Source: Qingshengfaniella alkalisoli
Lineage (GTDB): Bacteria > Pseudomonadota > Alphaproteobacteria > Rhodobacterales > Rhodobacteraceae
Reading direction: 5' to 3'
Length of the DNA: 64,000 nucleotides
NCBI RefSeq assembly: GCF_007855645.1
Contig: NZ_CP042263.1
Location: forward strand, 124,001-188,000
Of the stretch, positions 1-8,476 are shown one piece after another; the stretch's first letter is position 1, and each line of letters opens with the position of its first letter. The position numbers were made by a program, and so were the translations under genes. The notes beneath the pieces are model-generated. The model was given only the letters and a program-made list of their open reading frames with translations, was not told where the DNA came from and ran no database searches.

Positions 1-1
1 C

Positions 2-550
2 ATCGTGTTCGGCTTGATGCGTATAAGCGCCCATCCATGGCTGCGCTGGCCCGCGGTAGCCTATATCGAGGTGTTTCGCGGCACGCCGGTGCTCGTTCAG
101 GTGCTTTTCATCTTCTACGGTCTGCCGCAGCTGTTGGGCGGCCCGATTGACGCCCTGACGGCGGGCATAGCAGCGATCGCCGTTAACTCCGGCGCGTATA
201 TTTCCGAGATCGTGCGGGGTGGGGTGCAGTCCATCGCTGTCGGTCAAAGCGAGGCGGGGCTATCACTTGGGCTGTCAAAAACGCAAACCTTCCGATACGT
301 GATCTGGCCTCAGAGTTTCCGTCGCATGATCCCGGCGCTCGGCAACCAGTGTATCATCAGCATCAAGGATACGTCGCTGTTTGCCGTCATCGGCGTAGGG
401 GAACTGGTGCGGCAGGGACAGATCTACATCGCCACGACGTTTACAGCACTTGAAGTCTATCTGATGGTCGCGCTCATCTATCTGGCGATCACGCTGACAC
501 TATCCATTCTGTTGCGCACGCTGGAAAGCAAAGGGCTGGTCGGACAATGA
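2..550 (+). CDS. Polar amino-acid ABC transporter permease (5' end outside window)
   Basis: This is an inner-membrane permease of the His/Glu/Gln/Arg/opine ABC family, which imports polar amino acids. The visible 180 or so residues carry the family hallmark [11 protein letters not shown] in the first third and the EAA-type cytoplasmic loop ([23 protein letters not shown]) in the middle, followed by two hydrophobic segments. The open frame enters from the left edge, so the true start and first membrane segments are missing. The stop overlaps the start of the ATPase gene by 4 bases (ATGA), so the two are translationally coupled. No binding-protein gene is visible, and it is probably upstream of the window. 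The substrate cannot be told from these genes. Confidence 0.9.
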   Translation: MVFGLMRISAHPWLRWPAVAYIEVFRGTPVLVQVLFIFYGLPQLLGGPIDALTAGIAAIAVNSGAYISEIVRGGVQSIAVGQSEAGLSLGLSKTQTFRYVIWPQSFRRMIPALGNQCIISIKDTSLFAVIGVGELVRQGQIYIATTFTALEVYLMVALIYLAITLTLSILLRTLESKGLVGQ

Positions 551-1323
551 CACACCAGAATAAATCACGGCCCGAAGGCCAGCCCATCGTGCGTATGGAA
601 AAGCTGAACAAGCATTTCGGTGACTTGCATGTTCTCAACGATATCGACCTTGAAGTTACACCCGGCGAGGTGGTCGTAATCATCGGAGCCAGTGGTTCGG
701 GCAAATCCACGTTGATCCGCTGCATCAACGGGCTGGAGGAATTCCAGAAGGGTTTTCTTGAGGTTGACGGCAACCAGTTGGAACCCCATGGCAAGGCCAG
801 CCGTGCACTGCGCCAGATCCGCACCGAGGTGGGGATGGTGTTTCAGCAGTTCAACCTGTTCCCGCATTTAAGCGTGCAGGACAATGTGACGCTCGCGCCG
901 ACCAAGGTCCGCCATGCCAGCCCCGATGACGCACACAAGACCGCGCTGAAGTTGCTAGAACGCGTCGGTATCGCTGATCAGGCGGAAAAGTTCCCGTCGC
1001 AACTGTCGGGCGGTCAGCAGCAGCGTGTCGCCTTGAGCAGAGCTTTGGCGATGGAGCCGAAGCTGATGCTGTTCGATGAGCCGACCTCGGCGCTTGATCC
1101 CGAAATGATTGGTGAAGTGCTGGACGCGATGCGCGAACTTGCGCGCGATGGCATGACAATGATCATCGTCACCCACGAGATGGGATTTGCCCGCGAAGTG
1201 GCGGACCGGGTGATTTACATCCATAAGGGCGAGATCGTGGAACAAGGGACGCCCGAGCAGGTCTTCGACAACCCGCAGCATGAGCGTACCCGTAGCTTCT
1301 TGGCGCGTGTTCTCCGGCACTAG
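547..1323 (+). CDS. Polar amino-acid ABC transporter ATP-binding protein
   Basis: Cytoplasmic ATPase subunit (258 residues) that drives the amino-acid importer encoded just upstream. Walker A is GASGSGKST near residue 48, the Q-loop lies in [10 protein letters not shown], the ABC signature is LSGGQQQR near residue 154, Walker B is [12 protein letters not shown], and the switch histidine lies in [10 protein letters not shown]. Length and motifs are those of the GlnQ/HisP/EhuA group. The ATG at 547 overlaps the permease stop, which fixes the start. No clear T-rich terminator follows. The next 60 bases lead into insertion-sequence debris, so this gene probably ends its operon. Confidence 0.95.
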   Translation: MTHQNKSRPEGQPIVRMEKLNKHFGDLHVLNDIDLEVTPGEVVVIIGASGSGKSTLIRCINGLEEFQKGFLEVDGNQLEPHGKASRALRQIRTEVGMVFQQFNLFPHLSVQDNVTLAPTKVRHASPDDAHKTALKLLERVGIADQAEKFPSQLSGGQQQRVALSRALAMEPKLMLFDEPTSALDPEMIGEVLDAMRELARDGMTMIIVTHEMGFAREVADRVIYIHKGEIVEQGTPEQVFDNPQHERTRSFLARVLRH

Positions 1324-1383
1324 GTCGGGATAATTTCTGGTAGGCTCGGACCCGCCGTCCAGCGCTGGTGTCAGCAAATATAG

Positions 1384-1710
1384 TACTATGTTTCGATGAA
1401 GCCGTTGTCGGTTGGCTTTCCGGGCCGCGAGAACTCCAGCGCCACATCGTTGGCATAGGCCTCATAAGTTCAGGTCGCGGGGGATGAATTCGCCGCCCTG
1501 GTCGACTCGTACCGTGATCGGGTAATCTACCCGCGCAGACGCTTTCCAGCTTTTCGACCACGTCTTCGCCCCGATAGCTGAACCGGGGTCTCCCGCTGGA
1601 CAGAAGCGCGAATGGGTGTCCACCACCCTCAGCTTCTTTCCCAAAGCGAACTGATCGTGAACACAGTCTATCGCCCGGACATCATTTGGTCCTCTCCCAG
1701 CCAGGAAAGC
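1384..1710 (-). pseudogene. IS3-family transposase remnant (integrase core)
   Basis: Read on the minus strand this is the C-terminal half of an IS3-type DDE integrase core. It contains NDVRAIDCVHDQF (first Asp), ITVRVDQGGEF (second Asp), then EFSRPGKPTDNGFIET (Glu). The first two motifs and the third are in different frames. At 1466-1470 the sequence reads TTATGAGGCC where family members encode Leu-Trp-Ala, so one extra A breaks the Trp codon and creates a stop. The piece also ends in a stop right after FIET and lacks the N-terminal transposase half. It is therefore a dead fragment. No terminal inverted repeats were seen. Confidence 0.75.
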
Positions 1711-1762
1711 TGAGCCGAAAACTCCAGCTTCAAACGATCCAGTTTTCAGGGGGCAGAGCAAC

Positions 1763-2068
1763 TCACGGTGAGCGTGGCGTGTCGGCGCATTCACCGGGGT
1801 GATCGCTATACTTGTGGTAGGCATACAGGTGCACAGCGGCGGCAAGCGGGGCGTCCTGCGAAGCCAGTTTTTCAAACATGTCAACGCCGTTAACGTCGGT
1901 ATATAGCTGCTTGATCATGGCTTCAGCCAAAAGGGTGCGCGAGACATTCATGCGATCCATGATGAAGTTCAGGATTACTGTTTTCTCGCCGGTTGACAGA
2001 CAGCGTCTTTCCTCCTGTGCCATCGCGGGCGCGGCTACCAGAGCCAGCAAACAAATCAGTTTGTTCAT
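1763..2068 (-). CDS. Small secreted protein of unknown function
   Basis: A 101-residue product with a good Sec signal peptide: MNKLICLLALVAAPAMAQ, with an AMA-Q cleavage site. The mature part of about 83 residues has two cysteines (one in the ERRCLSTG segment, one near the end in GECAD) that could form a disulfide. I do not recognise the family. The coding frame looks genuine up to the Cys-Ala-Asp segment. The last few residues (TPRSP) adjoin the IS3 remnant, so the C-terminus may have been clipped or altered by that insertion. It stands alone, with insertion-sequence fragments on both sides. Function unknown. Confidence 0.5.
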   Translation of the reverse strand: MNKLICLLALVAAPAMAQEERRCLSTGEKTVILNFIMDRMNVSRTLLAEAMIKQLYTDVNGVDMFEKLASQDAPLAAAVHLYAYHKYSDHPGECADTPRSP

Positions 2069-2170
2069 ATGACCTTGTTCCTCTCACAAGCTTTGTCGAT
2101 GGCGTGGATGTCCCTTCCGACGCAGCACAAAGTGATGAAGCCATCACAACGGGAGAAAACATCGCTGTCC

Positions 2171-2373
2171 GAGGTTACCATTATCGAAATCAATCTGGCA
2201 CAGCGCGGTTTTCAGTTCGCGGCGCGCGCGACAATGGGTCTGAGGCATTTCTCAAGAAGCTGTCCCAAGGTTCGTTTCTGACCTTCGTCGCGCAGCATTA
2301 CAAGTGGATCATCGCGATGGGAGCCCGCGTTGCAGGCCCCTTGATAGCCACAGCACGCTTTAGGCTTGGTCGC
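2171..2373 (+). pseudogene. IS110-family transposase N-terminal remnant (copy 1)
   Basis: Two overlapping frames together give the start of an IS110-type DEDD transposase. VTIIEINLAQRGFQF resembles the RuvC-like opening 'VTTIGIDLAKxVFQ'. After a frameshift, FLKKLSQGSFLTFVAQHYK and IIAMGARVAGPL follow, where intact members read 'IAMEACATAH'. The usual catalytic Glu of that motif is Gly here. Nothing of the C-terminal domain remains. It is clearly related to the second remnant at 17.7-17.95 kb, which shares the KKLS..xFLxFVAQH stretch. The bases from here to 2650 hold no gene or repeat that I can support. Confidence 0.6.
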
Positions 2374-2650
2374 TGACTAACGATGCGCCTTCGAACTTAT
2401 CGCCATGACGGCGCATTGGTATTTTCGGGTGGGATGGTCCGTATCACTGGGCAGTCGATAACTCGCAGCCTCTCGACACCGCGACTTCGCCGACCCGCGT
2501 TTCCTGGGCGCAGCAGTAAGAAGTCGGCGTAACCTCACAAGTCGGACTGGCCGACGACAGGTCGAGATGCAGGCAGATGATTAGCATGCAGTATAACAGG
2601 ATTGTAGGCCGCTCAGCCCGCAGTCGTTGATGCAACGGTTCCCTTGGTGG

Positions 2651-3505
2651 TTAGATAGGCAGGAATTCCACCGTCACACCCGCCGCATATTCCGGTTCGA
2701 CAATGATGCAGCGCTCGGATCGGGTATATGGAACGGAGCTGTCTTCCAGGCATCTTGTGACATCTGTCAAACTCCGCACGGCTACGCGTAACCGGATATA
2801 TCGCCCGGCACCTGGGTTCGTTGCGGGGTGGTTGTCGTGGGCCTGAGTGGACGGAAGCAAGCGGATTGTGCCGCCCATAGCCGGAGGGCGCAGAACCACG
2901 GACCCGTCGGGCTGCGGGTCGGTGGTAAAGCCGAAGAGCCGTTGATAGCGCTGACCGTCAGCCTCGGTGTTATCAGAAATCGCCACGACCTCAAGCACAC
3001 CCACCGCAGAATTGGGATGGGTCGTCAGCTCATCCCGCCACACCAAATGCGGCGTCTTGTGCTCGCACATAAAGGCTATGCCTACGGGCACTTGGGACGG
3101 CTCGAACAGCAGCGTTGCAAAGCTGGCCGGTTCAATGGTGCCGTCTGGCAGAGCGACCGGGCGCGAGAACTCGTTGTAGATGGTCGTTTTGACGCCGCGT
3201 TTGGCAAGGTCATCAACCGCCTCTTTGGCGTTCGAGACACGCATGGCCAAACCGTGCAACCCCTCGCCATGATGTGCCAGTGCGGCGCGGCGATCCGCGT
3301 TCAACGGTGTGGGTTCCACGATGCCAAGCAATTCGATGTAGTCGTCTTGCAGCATGATCGTGTGATTGGCGGAACCCTTGGCCTTTCCCTGTATGCCAAT
3401 GGGAGACACATTGAACCCCAGCGCCTTGTACTGTTCGTAGGCATGGCTCAGATCATTCACGAGGATCAGTGTGTGGTCCAGCGACTTTACGGGGTGCTCA
3501 GACAT
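2651..3505 (-). CDS. VOC-superfamily (glyoxalase-like) protein
   Basis: A 284-residue cytoplasmic protein of the vicinal-oxygen-chelate fold, glyoxalase_3-like type. It opens with LDHTLILVNDL, the first beta strand with a metal-ligand His in VOC enzymes, continues with IELLGIVEPT, and has a second module beginning near GVLEVVAISDN. Members of this fold do metal-assisted isomerisation, ring cleavage or hydrolysis, and the exact reaction here is not predictable. The start overlaps the end of the tctA-type gene by 8 bases. It is therefore the last gene of the transporter/thiamine-enzyme operon and probably acts on the imported compound or its product. A GGAG lies about 9 bases before the ATG. 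Confidence 0.85.
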   Translation of the reverse strand: MSEHPVKSLDHTLILVNDLSHAYEQYKALGFNVSPIGIQGKAKGSANHTIMLQDDYIELLGIVEPTPLNADRRAALAHHGEGLHGLAMRVSNAKEAVDDLAKRGVKTTIYNEFSRPVALPDGTIEPASFATLLFEPSQVPVGIAFMCEHKTPHLVWRDELTTHPNSAVGVLEVVAISDNTEADGQRYQRLFGFTTDPQPDGSVVLRPPAMGGTIRLLPSTQAHDNHPATNPGAGRYIRLRVAVRSLTDVTRCLEDSSVPYTRSERCIIVEPEYAAGVTVEFLPI

Positions 3506-5009
3506 CGGGCTGTGCTCCGTTTCGGGCGGGCCGGATACGCAACAACCACACGAATAGAGCCGTCAGCATAAGAAACGCAGCGCTGCCCGGGCTGGTAACG
3601 AAGATCAGCGGATCACCCTTTGACACGATAAGCGAGCGGCGTAGGAATTCTTCAAGATATGGCCCAAGTATGACACCCATCAGCATGGGAACAACCGGAT
3701 ACCCGAACCGGCGCATCGCAAATGCAAATGTCCCGATCGCCAGCGCCATCCACATCTGGAAAAAGGAAAAGGATGACGCGAACACCCCGACCATCGAAAT
3801 CATTGCGATAAAGGCGTACAATATCCCGCGGTTGATCCTCGACAGCCGGATATACCAAGGGCCAAAGGCGAGGACCGACAGGAATACGAAGATCGACGCG
3901 ACGAACAGCGCTGCGAACATCGGGGATACGACATCCAGATTGTCGGTCAGAAGCCCGGGACCGGGCACGAGCCCGTGGATCAGCAGGACACCAAAGATGA
4001 TTGCGGTGACCGCGTCGCCCGGAATACCCATCGTCAGAAGAGGAATAACCGCACCGCCGCACATGGCATTGTTCGCAGCTTCTGAAGCGGCCAGGCCTTC
4101 ATGGGAGCCTTGCCCGAATTTCTCAGGTGTTTTGGAACTACGCTTCGCTTCCGCATAGGCGATGAAGGACGCCATGGATGCGCCTCCTCCCGGCAACATG
4201 CCGATCAGGACACCTATTACCGAACTTTTGACATAGGTGTATAAGCCAATCTCACGGATGGTTTCTTTGCGCGGAACAAAGTCGCGCCGTCTCAATAATG
4301 GCTGTTCGGTGATCAGTTCGGATTGCGTCAGGCGCGCGGGGGTTGCGGCCTGTGCAAACAATTCGCACACGGCGAACAGACCGATAACCGCCGGAAGTAG
4401 CGTGATGCCCTCGACCAGATAGAAACTGCCGAAATCGAACCGCCCCTGCGGCACCATCGGGTCGATTCCAACCGTCGAGATCATCAGTCCCAAACAGGTC
4501 GCGGTAGCGGCTTTCCAGATAGATCCCCGCGCCACGATTGTGACGGTGACAACGGCCAGGAGCACGAGCGAGAATTTGTCGGGGGTCTTGAACAACAAGG
4601 CAACCTGACTGATTGGCTGGGCGAGTAGCATCAGCACAAGGGCACCAATCATCCCCCCGATGGACGAGGCGAATGCGTCCAGCCCCAAAGCCTGCGCGCC
4701 ATGCCCCTGTTTCATCAAGGCGTGCCCGTCGAGGCTGGTGATAGCGCCTGAGGGCGCGCCGGGTATGTTGACGGTGATTCCAGTGATCGAACCCGCATAG
4801 ATGCCGGCCATATAGATGCTCATCACCATAACCAGCGCGTTGGTGACCTCCATTCCGAACGTGAAGGGCAGCAGCAAGGCAATGGCGAGTGTGGCGGTCA
4901 GGCCGGGTATGGCACCAAAAAACAGTCCCAGAAGGAAGCCACCGATCAGATAGAGAAATGTCGTCGGGTCGAGCAGTGCGCCGAAGCCGCCTGAGAGTTC
5001 CGGGATCAT
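3498..5009 (-). CDS. tctA: Tripartite tricarboxylate transporter large membrane subunit, TctA family
   Basis: Large inner-membrane subunit (503 residues) of a tripartite tricarboxylate-type transporter, a secondary importer that works with a periplasmic TctC-type receptor. The N-terminal GGFLLGLFFGAIPGLTATLAIALLLPFTFGM segment and MSIYMAGIYAGSITGITVNIPG are TctA signatures, and roughly ten to twelve hydrophobic segments follow. Family substrates include citrate, other carboxylates, terephthalate and similar organic acids, and none can be assigned here. It begins one base after the tctB-type stop and overlaps the VOC gene at its end, so all three are tightly co-translated. Confidence 0.95.
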   Translation of the reverse strand: MIPELSGGFGALLDPTTFLYLIGGFLLGLFFGAIPGLTATLAIALLLPFTFGMEVTNALVMVMSIYMAGIYAGSITGITVNIPGAPSGAITSLDGHALMKQGHGAQALGLDAFASSIGGMIGALVLMLLAQPISQVALLFKTPDKFSLVLLAVVTVTIVARGSIWKAATATCLGLMISTVGIDPMVPQGRFDFGSFYLVEGITLLPAVIGLFAVCELFAQAATPARLTQSELITEQPLLRRRDFVPRKETIREIGLYTYVKSSVIGVLIGMLPGGGASMASFIAYAEAKRSSKTPEKFGQGSHEGLAASEAANNAMCGGAVIPLLTMGIPGDAVTAIIFGVLLIHGLVPGPGLLTDNLDVVSPMFAALFVASIFVFLSVLAFGPWYIRLSRINRGILYAFIAMISMVGVFASSFSFFQMWMALAIGTFAFAMRRFGYPVVPMLMGVILGPYLEEFLRRSLIVSKGDPLIFVTSPGSAAFLMLTALFVWLLRIRPARNGAQPDV

Positions 5010-5010
5010 G

Positions 5011-5505
5011 TCAAAACTCCCAAACTGGCAGGTAGAGATCGAAGAGCTGCACGAAGAACAGCCAACCGAACAGGGAAATTGCGACGGCAGTCAGCACTGC
5101 ATAGAGCGTTGCTTTGCGCCAGTTGCCCAGTTCTTCATAGTTGAAGAACAGCGCGATTGCGAAAGTATACAGGCTGGCCGAAACTGCATAGCCGAGATAG
5201 GCAAACCCGATGATGAAAAGCGCGGTCAAGGCAACTACCAAAAGTGGCCCTACAAGCCCCAATCGCCTGATCGTGTCGGATAAAGCCCCGTCCGAAGCAC
5301 TGCCGTGATCCGCTCGCAATTCTTGCATGAAGATCCGCAGACCCGCCACATAGAGAAATCCGCAAAGCAGCATCGGCATGAAGGCCGGGCCGGGTTCGCC
5401 CTTCGCGAATGGCAGGTTCATCTGTGCGATCTGACTGGCGTAGACGCTGTTCAGCAGCAATAGAAATATGGCGAAGATCGCGGGAGCATTCAGTTTGCGG
5501 GGCAT
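5011..5505 (-). CDS. tctB: Tripartite tricarboxylate transporter small membrane subunit, TctB family
   Basis: A 164-residue membrane protein with four hydrophobic segments: near residues 8-24, 45-62, 85-120 (two close segments) and 138-160. Size and position match the small TctB subunit that pairs with TctA, and sequence in this family is poorly conserved, so context carries much of the call. It lies between the receptor gene and tctA in the usual C-B-A order. No good Shine-Dalgarno precedes the ATG. Instead a hairpin lies just upstream, between this gene and the receptor gene, which may make its translation depend on upstream ribosomes. Confidence 0.88.
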   Translation of the reverse strand: MPRKLNAPAIFAIFLLLLNSVYASQIAQMNLPFAKGEPGPAFMPMLLCGFLYVAGLRIFMQELRADHGSASDGALSDTIRRLGLVGPLLVVALTALFIIGFAYLGYAVSASLYTFAIALFFNYEELGNWRKATLYAVLTAVAISLFGWLFFVQLFDLYLPVWEF

Positions 5506-5540
5506 ACGCGAGGAGGGGCCTTGTGTTTGAGATAGTCAAA

Positions 5541-5566
5541 TGGCCCCACCGTGGAGGAAGGGGCCA
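5541..5566 (-). promoter_or_regulatory. Intercistronic hairpin after the tctC-type gene
   Basis: TGGCCCC at 5541-5547 and GGGGCCA at 5560-5566 form a perfect 7-bp stem with a 12-base loop, immediately after the receptor stop codon. There is no following T tract, so it is more likely a 3' stabiliser or partial attenuator that favours receptor over membrane-subunit expression than a full terminator. Confidence 0.6.
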
Positions 5567-5574
5567 TCAGGTGG

Positions 5575-6549
5575 TTACTTCTCCAGTAGTCCCTGTTCAA
5601 CCAATGCGTCGATCAGGCTGAAGGCTTTCTCCTGAGAGGCCTCGACATAAGCGGCGGTCGCGTCGGCATCCATCCATACGGCGCCCATACCGGTTTCTTC
5701 GGCCTGGGCTTGGAATTCCGGCATATCGAATACCGCAGCAAAGGCGTTTTCCAGTGCTTCCAGCTTTTCCGGATCGACACCTTTTGGTGCCGCTATCAGG
5801 CGAAAACTGCCCCAGACAACGTCATAGCCCAGTTCTTTCGCTGTGGGGGCGTCGGGCGCGAATTCGGAACGCTCGTCACCGAACACAGCCAGCACCTTGG
5901 CCTGGCCGGAGTCGACCGCCGGATAAGCCGCAGAGATTGACAGCGATGCCGCATCGGTTTCGCCCGACAAAAGCGCTTCGCGTTGCGGGCCGGACCCGTC
6001 GGGGTAGGGGATGTGCTGCACCTCGATGCCGGCGGCATCCGCCAAATCCAGCGCGGGCAGATGCCAGACGCCACCGCTGCCGACATTGGAAATGGACAGC
6101 TCGCCCGGCGTTTCCTTGGCGGCGGCGATGAAATCTTCCAGCGTGTTCCAAGGCGCATCGGCGGCCACGATCAGCGCCGTGGGGTGGACTGTGACCGACC
6201 CAAGGTAGTCAAGCTGGTCCGTGCTGTATCCCGGCACCAGTTCGTAATAGGGGACAGTGATCACGCTGTCCCATGTCAGCGAACCGATCGTGTAGCCATC
6301 GGGTCGAGATTTCATCAGTTTCAACGTGCCGACGCCGCTTTGTGCACCCGTTACGTTCTGGGTGTTGATGCCCACGCCAAGCTGCTGTTCCGCAAAATTC
6401 ATGAAGGTCCGCATTACGGTGTCGGTTCCGCCACCTGCGCTCCACGGCATGATATGCGTGATATCCTTCTCGGGATAGTCCTGGGCCAACGCGCCGGACG
6501 CGGTTAAGACACCCGCAAATGCGATGCCTGAAAGTGAAAACAGTTTCAT
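5575..6549 (-). CDS. tctC: Periplasmic substrate-binding receptor, TctC/Bug family
   Basis: Solute receptor (324 residues) of the tripartite tricarboxylate transporter. It has a Sec signal MKLFSLSGIAFAGVLTASGALAQ, then DITHIMPWSAGGGTDTVMR, the Bug-family binding loop (usually 'PxxPGGxxD'). Further Bug features are the GVGTLKLMKSRPDGYTIG and PGELSISNVGSGGVWHLPAL segments. The ATG at 6549 is chosen because it begins the signal peptide; the frame stays open for 67 codons upstream, but those codons have no signal-like sequence. It follows the thiamine-enzyme gene by 70 bases and precedes tctB. Bug receptors bind carboxylates and related acids. The ligand here is unknown but is presumably the substrate, or a precursor of the substrate, of the adjacent enzyme. 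Confidence 0.93.
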   Translation of the reverse strand: MKLFSLSGIAFAGVLTASGALAQDYPEKDITHIMPWSAGGGTDTVMRTFMNFAEQQLGVGINTQNVTGAQSGVGTLKLMKSRPDGYTIGSLTWDSVITVPYYELVPGYSTDQLDYLGSVTVHPTALIVAADAPWNTLEDFIAAAKETPGELSISNVGSGGVWHLPALDLADAAGIEVQHIPYPDGSGPQREALLSGETDAASLSISAAYPAVDSGQAKVLAVFGDERSEFAPDAPTAKELGYDVVWGSFRLIAAPKGVDPEKLEALENAFAAVFDMPEFQAQAEETGMGAVWMDADATAAYVEASQEKAFSLIDALVEQGLLEK

Positions 6550-6619
6550 GGTTCTTTCTTTCCCTGTTATGCGAATGGGTTGCATCCCATCCACCATTGT
6601 GGCGCGTTGAGAGCGCCGA

Positions 6620-8311
6620 TCAACCCATCCAGCGGCGGACGGGGGCCTTCGCTTCTTCCAAAGGTTGGCAGATGACATCGACCAGCGTCGGTCCATCATG
6701 TGCAACCGCCTCTTTAAGCACCGCTTCCAGCTTGGACGGATCCTCAACATGCCAGGATTTCACACCATAAGCTGCGGCTACGGCTGCCTGATCCGTGCGG
6801 TTGAAATCGACATTGTAGTAGCGCGCGTCGCAGTCATCGCGCTGGCTGGCCTTGATCCATCCGAAGTTGGAGTTCGAGAAAACGACATAGGTGATCGGCG
6901 CTTTTGCACGAGCTACCGTTTCCAACTCACCGCAGGTGAAGCCGAAGGAACCATCACCCATCAGACCAACGACCTTGCGATCTGGCCGGCCGAACCATGC
7001 GCCCAGTGCAGCCGACAACGAATAGCCGAGTGCTCCATGCGCACGATTGGTGATGAAGTGCCGACCCGCACGCGGGAGGGTGTAGTAGGCAGAGAAATAT
7101 GGGCAGGAGGTGCCGGGATCGGACACAACAGTCGCATCCTCGGGCAGCACTTTCTGCAAAGTCGCAATCACCCGCTCGGGGCGGATCGGGCTTTCATCGC
7201 TTTGCGCGAGCGCGTCGAATTTCTCGAACTTCCGGCGGCGGATATCGGCGACCGCCGCAGCGCCTCCGAACGTGCCGCTGCCTTGGTCGCGGCGGTCGAG
7301 CTCTGCGTTCAGGGCCGCCAGTGACAGCCGAAGATCACCGGGGACACCGACCTCGGTCGGATAGACCGCGCCGATTACCATCGGGTCATTGTCGAAATGC
7401 ACGATGCGCGTGCCGGGCTTCGGAGCTTCCCAACGCGATGTCGTCGTTGATCCTGCACGACACCCCATGAAGACGATCAGGTCCGCGCCGGTCATCGCCT
7501 CCCATGTTTCATCGGTCCCGCCGTTTGATCCGACCACGCCGACGCAGTTCGGGTGGGTCTCTGCAAGGCTGCCCTGACCCGAGATCGATGTCGCCACAGG
7601 AATGTCCAGACGGGTTGCGAGCCGGTCGAGTTCATCCATCGCCCCAGCGATCACAACGCCTCCACCACAAACGATGAGCGGAGATTTTGCGGACAGGATC
7701 GCCTCGGCGGCGGCCTCCACCGTATCGGGCGATGGGCCAGTTCGATAAGCGGGGTAGGACGTGAGGTTTTTGTCAGCCCAAATGTCGTCGGGAGAAACGG
7801 CGTCATATTGAATATCGTAAGGTAGCCCCAGATGCGCCGCACCTGAACGACCCGTTGTCATCGCGCGAAAGGCCTGGCGTACCATGCGCGGGATGTGATC
7901 CGCCCGTTTAATAACCGTGTTCCACTTGGTCAACGGGCGCATCAGGGCTTCCTGGTCTACCTCGGTCAGCGGATAGCGGCCATAGGATGCCACCGAGACA
8001 TCGGTTGTAATTCCCAAAACAGCATAGGAGCTTTCATTCGCCTCGATCAGCCCCGGCAGAATGTAGGTGGCGCCGCCACCGGACGGGCCTTCGCACACGC
8101 CGACACTCCCTGTCACACGCGAGTACGCGTCGGCCATATAAGTAGCGCTGCGCTCATCGCGGGTCAGAACATGGGTGATCGGATGATCAAGACGCAGCAT
8201 CGCATCATAGAAGGGCAAGGTCGTGTCGCCGCAAAGCCCGAAGATGTGCCGTACACCATGAGCTTCCAAGCTGCGGACCATAGCTTCTGCGCCATTCAGT
8301 GTGTTCGTCAC
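6620..8311 (-). CDS. Thiamine-diphosphate-dependent enzyme (acetolactate synthase/decarboxylase superfamily)
   Basis: A 563-residue three-domain ThDP enzyme. The N-terminal PYR domain contains RDERSATYMADAYSR with the catalytic Glu that activates the cofactor. A central Rossmann-like domain (ILSAKSPLIVCGGG) follows. The C-terminal PP domain carries the GDGSFGF...SNSNFGW metal/diphosphate motif. Relatives include acetolactate synthase, sulfoacetaldehyde acetyltransferase, oxalyl-CoA and benzoylformate decarboxylases; the substrate is not readable from these motifs. GTG at 8311 is preferred because AAGGA lies 6 bases upstream, whereas the in-frame TTG at 8317 touches that site. It is the first gene of the operon with tctCBA and the VOC gene, facing a GntR regulator. 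Confidence 0.88.
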   Translation of the reverse strand: MTNTLNGAEAMVRSLEAHGVRHIFGLCGDTTLPFYDAMLRLDHPITHVLTRDERSATYMADAYSRVTGSVGVCEGPSGGGATYILPGLIEANESSYAVLGITTDVSVASYGRYPLTEVDQEALMRPLTKWNTVIKRADHIPRMVRQAFRAMTTGRSGAAHLGLPYDIQYDAVSPDDIWADKNLTSYPAYRTGPSPDTVEAAAEAILSAKSPLIVCGGGVVIAGAMDELDRLATRLDIPVATSISGQGSLAETHPNCVGVVGSNGGTDETWEAMTGADLIVFMGCRAGSTTTSRWEAPKPGTRIVHFDNDPMVIGAVYPTEVGVPGDLRLSLAALNAELDRRDQGSGTFGGAAAVADIRRRKFEKFDALAQSDESPIRPERVIATLQKVLPEDATVVSDPGTSCPYFSAYYTLPRAGRHFITNRAHGALGYSLSAALGAWFGRPDRKVVGLMGDGSFGFTCGELETVARAKAPITYVVFSNSNFGWIKASQRDDCDARYYNVDFNRTDQAAVAAAYGVKSWHVEDPSKLEAVLKEAVAHDGPTLVDVICQPLEEAKAPVRRWMG

Positions 8312-8355
8312 GATCAATCCTTCCGTTCAACGCGGCGGAGAATGCCGCATTCTTT

Positions 8356-8367
8356 TCTGTATACAGA
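8356..8367. promoter_or_regulatory. Probable GntR-family operator
   Basis: TCTGTATACAGA is a perfect 12-base palindrome 45-56 bases upstream of the thiamine-enzyme start, in the divergent region shared with the GntR gene. FadR-subfamily GntR proteins typically bind short palindromes with a GTATAC-type core, so this is the best candidate operator for the neighbouring regulator. Seen in sequence; function inferred. Confidence 0.55.
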
Positions 8368-8476
8368 TCATTATGCAGCTTAGACTACAATGCAATTGAT
8401 TTTTTTGCCCGCGCATGTATCGTGATGATCTGCAGGCTGTCGCGGCCTTGGCCAACCTCATAAGGCACTTAATTGT

